Below are positions 48,364-60,163 of a stretch of 64,000 nt of DNA, piece after piece. Position numbers and translations under genes: made by a program. Each line of letters opens with the position of its first letter. Position 1 is the first letter of the stretch. The DNA is from Parietaria judaica. Taxonomy: Eukaryota; Streptophyta; Magnoliopsida; Rosales; Urticaceae. The stretch spans positions 20,940,420 to 21,004,419 of the forward strand of contig OX940865.1 of the NCBI GenBank assembly GCA_954871525.1, given 5' to 3'. The notes under the pieces are model-generated. The model was given only the letters and a program-made list of their open reading frames with translations, had not been told where the DNA came from and searched no databases.

Positions 48364-48524
48364 TGTTGAGCTTGAGGAGGAGGAGGAGAAGCTCGCATTG
48401 AGAGCTTCAATGGCGGATTTGGAGGTTCGGTTTTGTGTCTCCTTCTTCGTGTGTTGTTTTGTTATAACTTATACTGAATGAAATCAAAGGGATTGTATTA
48501 TTGGTGTGTCACGTTGATTTTGCT

Positions 48525-48530
<6 letters not shown>

Positions 48531-48560
<30 letters not shown>
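48531..48560. repeat. (TA)n microsatellite upstream of the transporter gene
   Basis: About 14 TA units, roughly 170 bp upstream of the transporter start codon. Confidence 0.9.
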
Positions 48561-48563
<3 letters not shown>

Positions 48564-48711
48564 GTGTATATATTATAATATGAAAGTAACATAAAATATT
48601 TAAAATATTAAAGTTATTGATTTTGATTAATTTCTTAAAGTTATTGGTTTTTGTGGCAAAAGTGCTGCTTTTACTCCGAATGAGTAACAAGTTGAGACTT
48701 TATTTATTTAT

Positions 48712-48841
48712 GGGTTATCGTACAAAATGTCCATTTTGTGTCAAAGGTTTTAAAAAACTACCCATTTTGTGTATTTTTTACTCTCATATGGGCATTCTTT
48801 TAAAACCTTTGACACAAAATGGGCATTTCATACAATTTCCA
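48712..48841. mobile_element. 130-bp MITE with 9-bp TSD
   Basis: Starts GGGTTATCGTACAAAATGTC and ends GGGCATTTCATACAATTTCCA, with arms of about 45 bp that include ATTTTGTGTCAAAGGTTTTA and its complement. It is flanked by an exact TTTATTTAT at 48703-48711 and 48842-48850. Arms match the element at 1991-2121. Confidence 0.85.
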
Positions 48842-48850
48842 TTTATTTAT

Positions 48851-50592
48851 TTATGTTGGTTTATGAAGTTATTTATATATGTTTGTGTATGATATTATTT
48901 ATTGAGTACTCTTTAGTCAATTACTCATTATGACGTTATTTTTGGTATTTTCAACATATTTTATAAAAATTGAGTAAATATGTTTATATATATATATATA
49001 TATATACTTTTTTCATCGATAAGTCTCAATAGTGATAATCTACAACTTATCTTTCACCCGTTGATAAAATCAGTAACTAAGCGATAAATCTGTAAATAAC
49101 AGTAACCGGTTTATTGGTAAAAACGATATTCTGGACCTTGGATATATGTACCGCATATATCATAATGTTTTTTATTTATTATTTTTAAGTGCAAATATTA
49201 TTAAAAGACTATAAACAATATTTAGGTGGAGTCTTAATTCTGTCCATGTTGACCTCAAATAAGATGTGTATGTTATTATTTAATAACAAAGTGTAGTTAA
49301 ATTATTATTTTAATATTTGCGTGCGAAATGAATGTTTATATTAGATCGAGATATAACATATACTTGCCATTTAAATTACTTCAATGCAAATACAATGGTT
49401 CTTAAATCTTAGTCTAAATTGGCTCCTAAAAATTGCTAAATTCCATAAATCAACTCAACTTTATTTATTTTACAAGTTAAAGATATCTTAAGACTTGGTG
49501 CATGGCTTTTGAGAGAATAGTGTATCGTTTTATTGGCCATAGTGTAAATACATTGTCGTTTTATTCGATACTAATACAACACGACAATGAAATATATTGA
49601 TCAACAAAAAAAACACGTGATTGATTAAACTAATTGTGATGAGCTTTTGACACGTCTAACGTTAGCACATGATTGCTAGTTTTTTATTCTACATAATGCG
49701 GAATTAAATATTCTATATTCCGTCATGTAACTTATTAAACATTTATTAAAACCCACTTGTCGCTTTATACTGAAATGAAATAATGAATAATTTGCCAAGT
49801 TACCCTCGAACTACTAGAGGGGTGCCCATTTGCCCCCCCGTACTCAGAAAAATGACGGAAATGCTCCTAATTCGTTCTTTGAGTTTTGGTGCACTAGCTC
49901 ATATTTTCCGTTTGCATCGTTAAAAATTTAATTGATCACGTTTTCCGCACCCGGCTCAATGCATCGCACCTTTATAATCTAACGAGTTAGAATTCATGTG
50001 TACCGCGTACGACGTATTAAGTCACACACTAGCACAAATGATAAATATACTAAAACAATAACGAGTAAATTCAATAATACATTTTCTTATGATTATTGGA
50101 TTATTCATATGATAAATTATGCACTACTTTTAACACAATTGTTTTTTTTTAATTGAACTATAATATGTTGATGCTCTTCTTTTTAAATGTGTTTATGGTA
50201 TCATACATGAATTATTTGTCAAATTCTGTAAATAAAGTGCAAATTTTGAAAACTTCATATCAAATTGTGTTACACCTTCAAATTAATACATGATGTGAGG
50301 TGATAGCTGATAAATATGAATCTATTATGACAACATCCGTAGAATAATTAAAGGTTAATTATAATTGTTAATCTTCTTTTAGTGCTTTGACGTGTGTTCC
50401 ACACCAATAATTAATAGCATTACACGCTAAACAAGCTAATATGCACTAACTATTTGAATACAACAATTATTCTATTAATTAATGAATTTTGTTGTCTATT
50501 GATGATATTAATCTATTCGTTATTAACATCAATCCAAAGGATCATTTTAAGGGTTGTTGAAGCATACATCAATTTGATCTCTAATTGTTTAA

Positions 50593-50633
<41 letters not shown>

Positions 50634-51290
50634 ATTGACTTTAGTTTTCGTTATTTCATGGATACTCACATCGTAAACAGTTCAAATTAACAAAATCAAG
50701 AATTTAGTTTTATTTTATTTTTCTATTTGATCTTGTGTGACAATTATCAATCTCACAAAAGCATTAACATATGGAGTAAGTTGATGAGAACTCACGGAAA
50801 GATATAAATGGTTTTGCAGGTAAATATGCAGTAAAAGTACCTAATTTTCAGTTTTAAGGTACATTTTCAACTTTTCTTCTAGTTTTGATGAATACATGTT
50901 TTAGACATATGATTATGTGGTTTTCACTTTCCAATTTACCAATTTCTCGATATTTCACTTTGCAAAACAAAAGTACTAAAGATTCGGATTTTGATTAATA
51001 AGTAATTCGTCGGTTTCCTTAATATTTCACGTTTCACCTGAAAAATCAACAGACAATGTAACTTTACGATAGTACCAACCTTGTTATGTCATTTTCATGT
51101 GTTCTTAACTTACATCGTAAAGATGATGAATTTTTCTCCTCACTCGTATTATAACGGTTTTTATTATTTTTTGAGCTGCTGCAAATCTCTGAAATGTAAA
51201 ATGCAATTACAATTTTATGAATTGAACCACCCATGCTTTCTTTAAAAAAATAAATAAGAATTGAACCACCCATACTCTTCTTGAATCAAT
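48851..51290. other. Gene-less AT-rich spacer
   Basis: Contains (TA)n runs at about 48987-49008 and 50577-50629 and a decayed TCGATAA-rich tract at 49014-49140 like that at 57620-57790. A half-element-like tract at 49790-49960 has GGGGTGCCCATTTGCCCCCC words. No gene supported. Confidence 0.45.
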
Positions 51291-51297
51291 GATCTCA

Positions 51298-51560
51298 ATG
51301 GGCCCAGTTGGGCTTTCTCAGCCCATCTTCACAGTCAGAGTGGGCTGCAATCACCATGACCCAACTATTTCAAACCATCATCGAGCCCAAAAGTGTGGTC
51401 CCAAAACATCTCAAACAACATTAAAATACACGAAAATTATTCCTCTAAAATACATTAATTTAATCCCAACTGGGCCCCACAAAATTATATCCACTCTCAG
51501 TCCAATCATAAGAATATTCCTCCTCAAATAGTCAACGACGACGAGTGATCCAACGGCCCA
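51298..51560 (+). promoter_or_regulatory. TGGGCC/GGCCCA (site II-like) promoter cluster
   Basis: ATGGGCCCAGTTGGGC at 51298, CAGCCCATC at 51320, CTGGGCCCCAC at 51470 and ACGGCCCAAAACG at 51554. TGGGCY site II boxes bind TCP factors and are common in promoters of growth-related housekeeping genes. A TATA candidate follows at 51708. Confidence 0.45.
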
Positions 51561-51707
51561 AAACGACGCGTGACCAACGCGTGAAACCCACAGAAGCGTC
51601 CCCTCCTCATCTCCCCCTCCACGTCAGCCTTCGGGCATCCAAAAAGACGCTACTGTCCCCGCCCCGACTCACTTATTTACTAACGTGCCCCCTAAGAAAC
51701 CATTACG

Positions 51708-51715
51708 TTATATAA
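51708..51715 (+). promoter_or_regulatory. TATA box of the Rho-N gene
   Basis: TTATATAA within CATTACGTTATATAACACAG, followed by a T/C-rich leader, consistent with a leader exon ending at 51982. Confidence 0.45.
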
Positions 51716-51739
51716 CACAGGCGCGTCGTTTTCAATCGC

Positions 51740-51982
51740 AGCCATTTTCGTTTTCCGTTTTCGTTTTTCTTTTTCGTTTTTCGATTTCCATTTTCGTCTC
51801 TCTGCCACTGCCAGTCTCCGCTTCCTTTCTCTTCCTATCTGAGAAAATAAAAAATGTCTTCGAAATAAATCGCTTCTTCTCTCTCTCCCGCGAGCTCGAA
51901 ACCCTAGGCGTTTCCCGGAGACGGTTGCAGACGATCGCGGCGAGGAGCCAATGCACCAGAGAGTGTAACCGCTGCGAGCAAG
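51740..51982 (+). other. Non-coding leader exon of the Rho-N gene
   Basis: A CT-rich stretch, then a GC-richer segment ending GCGAGCAAG|GTTTGT, a good donor. The matching acceptor is at 53053/53054 (TTGTAG|GTAAACC), just before the main ATG at 53071. The exon includes a five-codon upstream ORF (ATG at 51951, TAA at 51966-51968). The exon start is approximate. Confidence 0.5.
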
Positions 51983-52429
51983 GTTTGTTTCTGCTCATTC
52001 CTCTGTCTCAGCTCTCTCGCTGTTTGGCTTCTCCGAGTTCTTGTGCTGCATTTCGTGTCTGATTGTGGTTTCCGCCTGTTTGCTAAGCGTAATCGGGTTT
52101 GAATGTCTGAAGCGTGAGCTCTTAGTGTTTGATTCAGTGGAATGATCGATGTCGTGTGTTTGGTGAGCAAAATGTATGTGTTTATTTGTCATGCTGTGAT
52201 GCTGAGGTTGGTGCTGCTCTTGAGGAATCGAACTATGGAGAATTTGTTTCTTTGTCTTTGACCTTGAATTTGCGATCGGAGATGTTAATACTGCGATAGT
52301 GAGAGCAGAATCGAACTGTTCTTCACTATACACCATTGCTAATATTTTGGTGTTTGGTGTTTATCTTCTGGGGCACAAGGTGTTTGGTGTTTTTCCTAAT
52401 TGATTTTCGCCTCAAACGTAGTGTTTCTT

Positions 52430-52973
52430 GAGTTATTGGCGGCACACTATTGGCCCCTTTATATTCAATGTGCGGATTTTGCCCTTTCGTTCAATAGATA
52501 GCGGAAATAGCCCCCCTATTTCATAATTTTGGTCTTGATTACGCACCTCCTTTCTGGAAATACTAGAAATGACCCGTCCTATATGATTTTGGTGTGGATT
52601 TGACCCTTTTATAACAAAAATTAACTGGCTCTCAAGTTTAAAACTATAGAAAAATATTTTAGAATCATTATTCGGTGAAATAAAAAAAAAAATTATTGAC
52701 TTAGAAGCTTCTAATATTTATAAGGCGTTTTTTATGTTTTTAAATTAGAAATAATGAAATATCGATAATTTTCTGTTATTTGACAGTTTAAGGGCCAAAA
52801 TCTACGCCAAAATCATAAAGGAGGAGCCATTTTTGCTATTTGCAGAAAGGAGGGGCCAATTCCGCACATTCATTATGAAACAGGGGTCATTTACGCTATT
52901 TCTAGAACGGAAGGGCTAAATTTGCACGTCCCTCATAAAGGTGGGCTGAAGGGCCGATAGCGCCAATAACGCG
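52430..52973. mobile_element. TIR element in the leader intron of the Rho-N gene
   Basis: Inverted arms of about 170 bp. The left arm has GTTATTGGCGGCACACTATT, ATTCAATGTGCGGATTTTGC and GCGGAAATAGC; the right arm has the complements, ending AGGGCCGATAGCGCCAATAAC. Flanks GTGTTTCTT (52421-52429) and GTGTTTTTT (52974-52982) match at 8 of 9, suggesting a 9-bp duplication as in Mutator-like elements. No transposase. Confidence 0.75.
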
Positions 52974-53070
52974 GTGTTTTTTCGTGTCCTTTTGAATAAA
53001 CTTGCATAATATAGAAAATTTCCAATTCTGAAATAACAATGTTTTAATTGTAGGTAAACCTCCTTATGTC

Positions 53071-56000
53071 ATGGCTTGGGATCTTTGGGAGTCATCATAT
53101 GAACAAGGTCTCTGTCACCTTTCATCTTATTGTGTTGAATCTCCCTTCCAAATGATTAATTTAAAGAATAAATTAAAGAAACAAATTGTTCAAAACTTGT
53201 TCTCATACTTTTCAGATATGATGGAAAGCAGTAACGATATGCAATCTGAGTGGCAGTGCGACTTCTCCTTTCGCTGCGGATATGGTAGGGAAAACAATCA
53301 TCTTTTTTCCTTGACTTATCTATTTGACGCTTCGATTTTCACTCGGGTTTTCTTATTGCCATAGATATAATAGAAGAAAATGCTCTGAATGAGAAATGCT
53401 GTATCCAAGTGTTGAGGATACAGTTAGTAAAGGCTGAGAGGGAAATAGACGAGCTTGAACAGGATTTCTTGTCTCTTCAAACCGAGTTGTCCTTTGCTGA
53501 GGATGAAGAATGGTCTGAGCTATTTTGTAAAGCCTTGAGAGAGAGGATAGACAACCTCGACGTATCAGTAAAGAGCTTGAGGAATATGTCTCCGACTCTC
53601 TCCGAGCCTCAGCTGTCGGTTCACTGGGAACCTGCAGAGAAGTTAAATGATGTACTGAAAGCCCTTTTAAGAAAATACTTCGAAGAAAAAGAGAAACAGG
53701 TTTGACTTTTATATCCTTTCTTAAGCATATCCCACAACTAATAACTAAAGAGATGGATTTTTTTAATTTTGTTTAGTGTTTATTTTGTGGATCCAAGTAT
53801 TACTTCTTCCAAATAACATGTCCATGGTTGAAACTATGATATGTCCGTGAAAATCCCATTTTTTTTTTAAACCTATGGATCACTGGTATTTGGTCCCATA
53901 AGTGGCTAATAAATTGATACACGAATTTGTTCTTATAATATTTTCGATCAGTTCTCATCTGCATTTTTTAGTTAGTTTCCTTGCTTTAGTGCTTTATGTG
54001 TTGCTTATGGATATTAAACTTTTAGATTTTTGTAGACTTTATGATATTAATTCTTAATTATTCTCCTTAACCAGGGTCTGCAACTCGTCAACATGGATAC
54101 AACTTCAAACACTTTCGTCAATTCAACTGAGCTTTCTGAGACCATAGTACCGAGCCAGTTAGTTGCAGATATCCTTTTAAAAGAGGAGTCTAGAGAGAGA
54201 AATGTTTCGGAAGGAAGGTGCGAAGAGAAGAAAACAGGTTGTCCCAAAGAAATCAAGGTCAATGAAGTTATTCACACTAATGATTTTATCAACCTCAACT
54301 TTTCATATTTCAATAAAATAACCCCTTAAGTTCTTATATGACAACGTTAAGTAACAGTATTCTTCTCTCACTCAGGTTAATGACGAACAGCCTGCCCACA
54401 TTAATATTGCAGATTCCTTCACCGAATGTATGAGAAGTGAAAATGGATACTCTGACGATAATATGCAGTTGGATCCAGTACAACAAGAGCCGGAGTCCAA
54501 GGACGAGAAAATGAGTGATCATGAATCTCCGAGGCATGAAGTGAAGCTAAGCGTTGAAGTAGCTCAGGTGTAAACCTCTATCCTCAAGATTATTTATTTA
54601 TTTATTTATTTATTCTACAACATAATATTATGGTCCCGAGTTATGGATCTCGTCACGGGTCTAGATCAATTAACCCCTCTTCCATATAGTGTCTATCCTA
54701 AACTCTAGAGTGAAACTAAACTAAACTTCTTAATTAAACTTTGCTGCTATATCTCACTGCTCAGAGCTCTATAGTGGGCCAGGCCGTTGCATAACTTAAC
54801 CCTAGACTGTCGTTGCATAACTTAACCCTAAAATGTAATAAACTTACTGAATCATTTAATTATCTTAATTAAATCATTTAAAACTGGGTGGCCCGGTTTC
54901 GACCGATCGGGCTTTTTTAACACTAAAACTGTGCCGAAAATGGCTAAAGCCCGGTACCTGGTCCCAGTTTCACCGTTGTCAAATATGCCTTCCTCTAACA
55001 GATCATCCAATTGGTTCTTTCTTGTAATAAACAGAATGAGCAGCTCACTATGGAAGCATCGAGCTTACGTTCTCTCACATTCTCCAATGAAACTTTCAGT
55101 GCCGTGAAAAGTTTGTGTAGATCCGATTCGAAAACGAATAAAAATTTGGAAGTTAGAAAAGAACATCCAACTACTGCTGATGATGTAGAAAAAGATCAAA
55201 CCTGTGGCGAGGTATGCAAATTACTCGTAAATTTATTTCTTTCTGAATATGGATGCTGGTTCTATCTTAAAATAAAAAATATCGAACCTTCGGTCTTACA
55301 TGGTACTGATTATGACATAACTCAGTAGAATTTTTAAACGTCTCTTTATATTTACAGGCTTTAAATGCTGTTGTGGAATATACAAGCATAGATACTTTCA
55401 TTCGATCAATAGTTATGAATGCAAGGAGTGCGAGCTTCAAATCCAACGTAGGCACTTTAAAACTCGAAAAAGAGGCAAAAAGACCAGAAAAAGATCAAAG
55501 GCGAGTTGAGCCTTTAGAATTAAAGGTTCGTATGCGCTCAATTAGGTTCTTCAATTCGTGATCAAGATGCCAGTTGGCACCTATTCCGGATTGACTTTGA
55601 ACTTGATGTTTTCTCTTTTGCAAACCCAGGTTGAGAAAAGTTTCATTGAGGAGGTTGGAGAAACAGTAGCTAAATCTCAGGAGGTTGTCGATGCGTCCCA
55701 GAAACCGTGCTTCAACGTAATACACATGCCACACCAAATTCCAACGACAAAAGGGAATTTTGATCGGAAGCCTTTTGTCGCCTTTGACCTATCACATTTA
55801 AACGCCGAGTTAGTCCCACAAAGTCAAAGAGTGAAGAGGAAACCTGAGCAAGATCCGCAAATGGTAGGAACAATTTTCCCTCCTTCAAAGAAGATTTACG
55901 ATACTTTGCCCATTTCAACATATAAACGACGCAAGGACGATACCGTTGACATAAATACAAATTTAAAGGAGCTACTATTCCGTAAGAACTCCAAGAAGTC

Positions 56001-56295
56001 AACTCCACTTCAACCGTCTGGAAAAGAGCTTCCGAAATTGCTACCTACTCCAGATACAAAAGAGTTGACCGGAGACGTGAAATTCCCAGAACGCCCTCGA
56101 GCCAATCCTTTGACCAACGGTGGCTCGTTAGGCCCACCAATTAACAATCCGGACGCAGCTAAATTGCATACTCTGAAAATGCCCGAACTGAGAGCCATTG
56201 CTAAACAGCACGGTCTCACCAGTTATTCGAAGATGAAGAAAGACGAACTAATCCGATTTTTAGTGGACAAACTAGGAAGCCGGGTTTCAACATAG
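53071..56295 (+). CDS. Rho-N / SAP-like domain protein, possibly nucleic-acid binding
   Basis: Eight coding exons, 53071-53107, 53216-53284, 53365-53699, 54075-54257, 54376-54567, 55035-55211, 55358-55525 and 55630-56295, give 608 residues in frame. Residues about 45-147 are predicted coiled coil (VLRIQLVKAEREIDELEQDF, LRERIDNLDVSVKSL). The middle 400 residues are charged, low in hydrophobics and probably disordered, with several KR-rich patches (KRKPEQ, TYKRRKDD) that could be nuclear signals. The C-terminus, LKMPELRAIAKQHGLTSYSK then KKDELIRFL, is a Rho-N-type helix-extended-loop-helix, which in relatives binds DNA or RNA. Plant relatives are annotated only as Rho termination factor-like. 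A nuclear or organellar role is not settled; no clear transit peptide. Confidence 0.85.
54630..54800. repeat. Dispersed repeat in Rho-N gene intron (copy 2 of 3)
   Basis: Matches the tract at 24770-24920 in order: CCGAGTTATGGATCTCGTCA, TAGTGTCTATCCTAAACTCT, AGAGTGAAACTAAACT and TAGTGGGCCAGGCCGTTGC. A 22-bp word, GTTGCATAACTTAACCCTA, is duplicated locally at about 54785 and 54811. Confidence 0.6.
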
Positions 56296-58348
56296 TGTTT
56301 CTAGGATTTTTTTAGAGAGGTGAATATGGGAAAGAGGGATGAGACAGAGTATAGAAGAAAGAATATGTTTTTAGGTTTTAGGGTTAGGGTTTACGTGAAA
56401 TGGTGCATCCTTTTGACATATATGTGCAGAGCTTACACAGAATTAGGAATTCAGGAACAATCACTAGTGACTAAAGAAACTGGCATTGAATGTCAGATTC
56501 TCACTGAGCCTCTTCAGGTTCAAGTTTTTGGATTTTGGGTATTAATACAAGAAGGAATTTCTTCACTGTGCCGGTTTTCTTTTGCGTGCCTCGAATTTTG
56601 AGAGAATGAAACTACGCGGTTTCATTTTAGTCATAAAGATCGTAGAAGGGGTGAAAGTTTTGGCGATGATGCCCGGGTGCGGCCTAAAAATGGTATTTTT
56701 GGGGGTTAAAAATAGGAGATTGGGTCGAGGTTTTCACTAATTATTGGACGTTTTTCTTCTCGCTGTCCATTTTTTAACTGTTTTATAAAAAAGAATGTAA
56801 AAAATTAGATTTTACTTGTAAATAAAGTGAAGAATAAATATTTATACAAAACCAAACTGGCTCGGTTTATTGCCCCATTTTGGCCTGGTGCAGCTTGATC
56901 AAGTTCTCAGTTGAAAGCAAGACTGGACCAAGTTATAGAAGGCCTGAAAACCTGGCGATACCAACAAGCAGGCCAAAAACTTGGTAACCAGTCTCCTTTC
57001 ACCCAGGCGATTGAAAGCTTTTGAACATTGATTGATGTAATTATCAATGAATCGAAAATCGTGATTTTCGATCGATTTTTGTTCAATTATCGCTGAAAAC
57101 AAGCTTCTCGGTAAGTTATCTAACTTAATCGTTTTTGTTTTATACTTTTTGCAATTTTTCGAATGGAAAACTAAATTACTTTTCGCTCAATGTTTTCAAG
57201 AGTAATTTTTGGAAAAGTGAAGACTTTCTCGCTAAATAATAATAAATCAAAGTGTCAGACCTACGTAAAGCAAAGCAATACACTATTTTTTGGCCTTTTT
57301 TTTTCTCGTCTACTGCGTTGTGATTGGTGCTTTTCAAATATTTTATATTAATAAAATATGACTATGACTCATTTATTCATTAAGTTGTAAAATTTATCAA
57401 ATAAGTACACGTTATTTAATAGCAAATAAGTAATGAGAACATTCTGACTTACAAGTAATAATTCGTAAATAATAATTATTAATTTTTATTATAATTTAAT
57501 TGAATAGAATAAGTGTTATTTGTAAAAAATAATTTGTAACATATAATTATTATTAGTAAATAATTATTGGTATTAATATATTATAATAGTTGTTAATTTA
57601 TTCTTATAATATATTTGTATAGAACATCGATAACTCCATTGATAACCGATTAATTCGTCGATAAGTTCGATAAGTTTCGATAACAGCAAATGATAACTTT
57701 TATAGCTTTTCCATCGATAAATCCATCGGTAAACGATTAATCCGTCGATAACGGCAAATGATTTATCGACAGAAACGACATTTTGAACCTTGGTAATTAT
57801 ACGGTAACATATATGTTTTCATATCAAGGTTCAAGAAACGGTAACCATTGTAACCGATTTGTAAAAAAAAAAAAAAAAAACGATTATTTGATCTTTCACT
57901 ACTTGCGTCTTGCATGGCGAGCAACAGCTGTCATATTTTCCCTACTTGAAAAATCCAATTTTATTTAAATTACTTCAATTTACTCTTCTAAATTTTTGGT
58001 GAAAAATATACACCTATATTATTCCCTACTATACAAATACAAAATCCCATTGTAAAACCACCTCAAAAAAAAAAAAAAAAAACCCTTATTTTAGCTTTCA
58101 TTAAATTTCATATGACTATGACCCATCAATTCTTTGAAATGCACGTTTGCAATTTTTTTTTTCTTTGCCCAAAATGCAACTTACAGTCTCTTTGAAATGA
58201 TCAAACAATAATGATGAAAAATGGGAAAGATGAAACAACCCTATCTCTGAAATTTCATGCAACTTATGCAATAAGTTATCTCCGATCCACCACAAATCCG
58301 AAGACCGACCGAAAAAGGTGAAATGATCCTTGCAAGAATTGGTACCGG
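56296..58348. other. Intergenic region with repeat fragments
   Basis: 3' UTR of the Rho-N gene to about 56620. The tract at 56645-57005 starts GGGGTGAAAGTTTTGGCGAT and ends GGTAACCAGTCTCCTTTCACCC, probably a decayed hAT-like element; no target duplication was found. At 57620-57790 are TCGATAA-rich repeats. A15-17 tracts lie near 57866 and 58066. No gene supported. Confidence 0.45.
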
Positions 58349-59893
58349 TCACTCAGCCTGGTTTAACTTCTGATCCGCCTTTTCAACCGCCGTAACAAGA
58401 TGTTTTATTCTGTATTGCAGCTTCGAAACCTCCGAGGCGAGACTTTGAGACTGCATTTAAAATAAGCATGTTATGATGTTACGTTTACTTATTCCACGAA
58501 ACGTAAAGTGAGCACATAAAAATGGCTACCTTTTTCTTCTCAGAAAGTAGCTCGGCGTTCGCACCTTCTAGCTTAGACTGAAGATCAGCTATCATCTTCA
58601 AATGGTCCTCATTTCCGGCGTCTGAACGACATGTCGTGTATCAGTTTAAATGTGTTTATAAAGATTATGGAATATGAAAGCGTAGAAGTTGCTTTACTCA
58701 CCGTTCTTACTTGCAACCGCGGCTTCAAGTCTTGTCAAGCGTTCCTACGATGATAACGGTTACATTAGCATGAATTTGAAGGACCGGATGTAGAACTCAA
58801 ACACCAATCAACAAGTTTTTTCACTAGATGGATGAAATTCCCGATTAGTTCAATAAATAAATAGTCGTTCTTTCAAGAACCAGAACTGAAATCTCCCAAA
58901 GGACGTAAGAGACAATATGCCAAAACCCACGTGCCGTGTCTCCTTGGATAATCAAATAAACCGATACTAGAGAATTAAGAACTAAAAAGATTTTCAACAC
59001 GGGTCATTGTTTCCGTGATTGAAACCAGAGATTTGATACAGCCCGAGGTTTCGATCATGTTATGGATGCCTGATTTCCTCTCTCCGAGCCTTGCTCTCTC
59101 ACAAGCCAAGTCTCGGTATTCTAGAGAGAGACTAAGCTAGCTAACACTACGAAAAACGCGACCCATTTAAAGGAAGGTTACGGGGTATGACAAAGCATAC
59201 TTTCAAAACGAAGTAATTCGAACGACACAGGTAAATGCGAAATGGCGCATGTAAATACTAATTGCAAGAACTTAAAACTATTAAAAAAGCCGGTCCAAGC
59301 TCGTCAATCAATCTTTTAAGGCCGGTAATAACTAAAAAAAATAAAAAGTGCCGTTTTGAAGGCCAAAATGACATTTTTGACCGAAAACAAAACGTCATGG
59401 CGAAGGAATACGTCTTCTCGGCTTGCCGTTTCACTCAAAATCCACCAATCACGGGTATTTCTTCACCATACCGTCGGGTTTTTTTTTTCTTTCTTCTTTT
59501 ACATAGAATTGCGGGTTTTTCGTTGCTGTTTCGGATTTTCCCCGGGTTTTCAGTAACCCATCCGCGTTTCACCTAACGGCTCGGTTTTTCCCCGGTTTGC
59601 CGCCCGTTTTTCCAAATTTGCGGCATATCGACGAAAACCGTCAGTTGCAGCCGGCTATTTTAACATAGGCCAAAAAAAAAAAGATTGAATAACAGAGCTC
59701 AAATGAAGCCATTTTCCAGATTCACAGTAAACAATCTAAGAGAGAATCAACGAACATGTCGACAGTATATTGAAAAAAATAATAAATATTTTGAATTCCT
59801 GCTGTAAATCAATAAATAAATAAAATAAAAATGAAAAACCTCGGCTTGCGAGGCTCTGTGGAAGAAGGGCTTCAAGGTCTCAGCGTCTGCCAT
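58349..59893 (-). CDS. Small coiled-coil protein, 96 residues
   Basis: Four exons, 59840-59893, 58702-58744, 58530-58621 and 58349-58450, give 96 residues; all introns are GT..AG and phases fit. The protein is almost wholly helical: MADAETLKPFFHRASQAEER, then heptad-rich LTRLEAAVASKN, LKMIADLQSKLEGANAELL and SLASEVSKLQYRIKHLV, ending KADQKLNQAE. No signal peptide, membrane segment or enzyme motif. It is likely a self-associating or partner-binding coiled coil; I do not recognise a function. It was found by splicing, since no exon exceeds about 100 nt. The 1.1-kb first intron holds repeat fragments. Confidence 0.75.
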
Positions 59894-60163
59894 GGATTTC
59901 GTTTGGACTTTCTCCCAACCTCTTCACCAACGACCGAACCAACCTCTACTTTTCGGAATTTATTTTCTGGAACCTCTACTTTTGCTTTACTTCTGATTAT
60001 ACCCCTCTAATTTTAAAAACAGTTATAATGTGCCCTTACTTACGGTTATAATGCGAATACGGTACAGACACATAACATGATGATGAGATCCAATTAGGCT
60101 CGATTAAAAAAGTAAAATATTTATTCTATATCATTCGCTTACGTAATTAAGTGTTTTAAATTA

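Noticed and set aside
48236..48481. 81-codon plus-strand ORF at the transporter start
   Set aside because: Antisense to exon 1 and promoter of the transporter; Glu-rich repeat product is an artefact of CTC/TCC codons.
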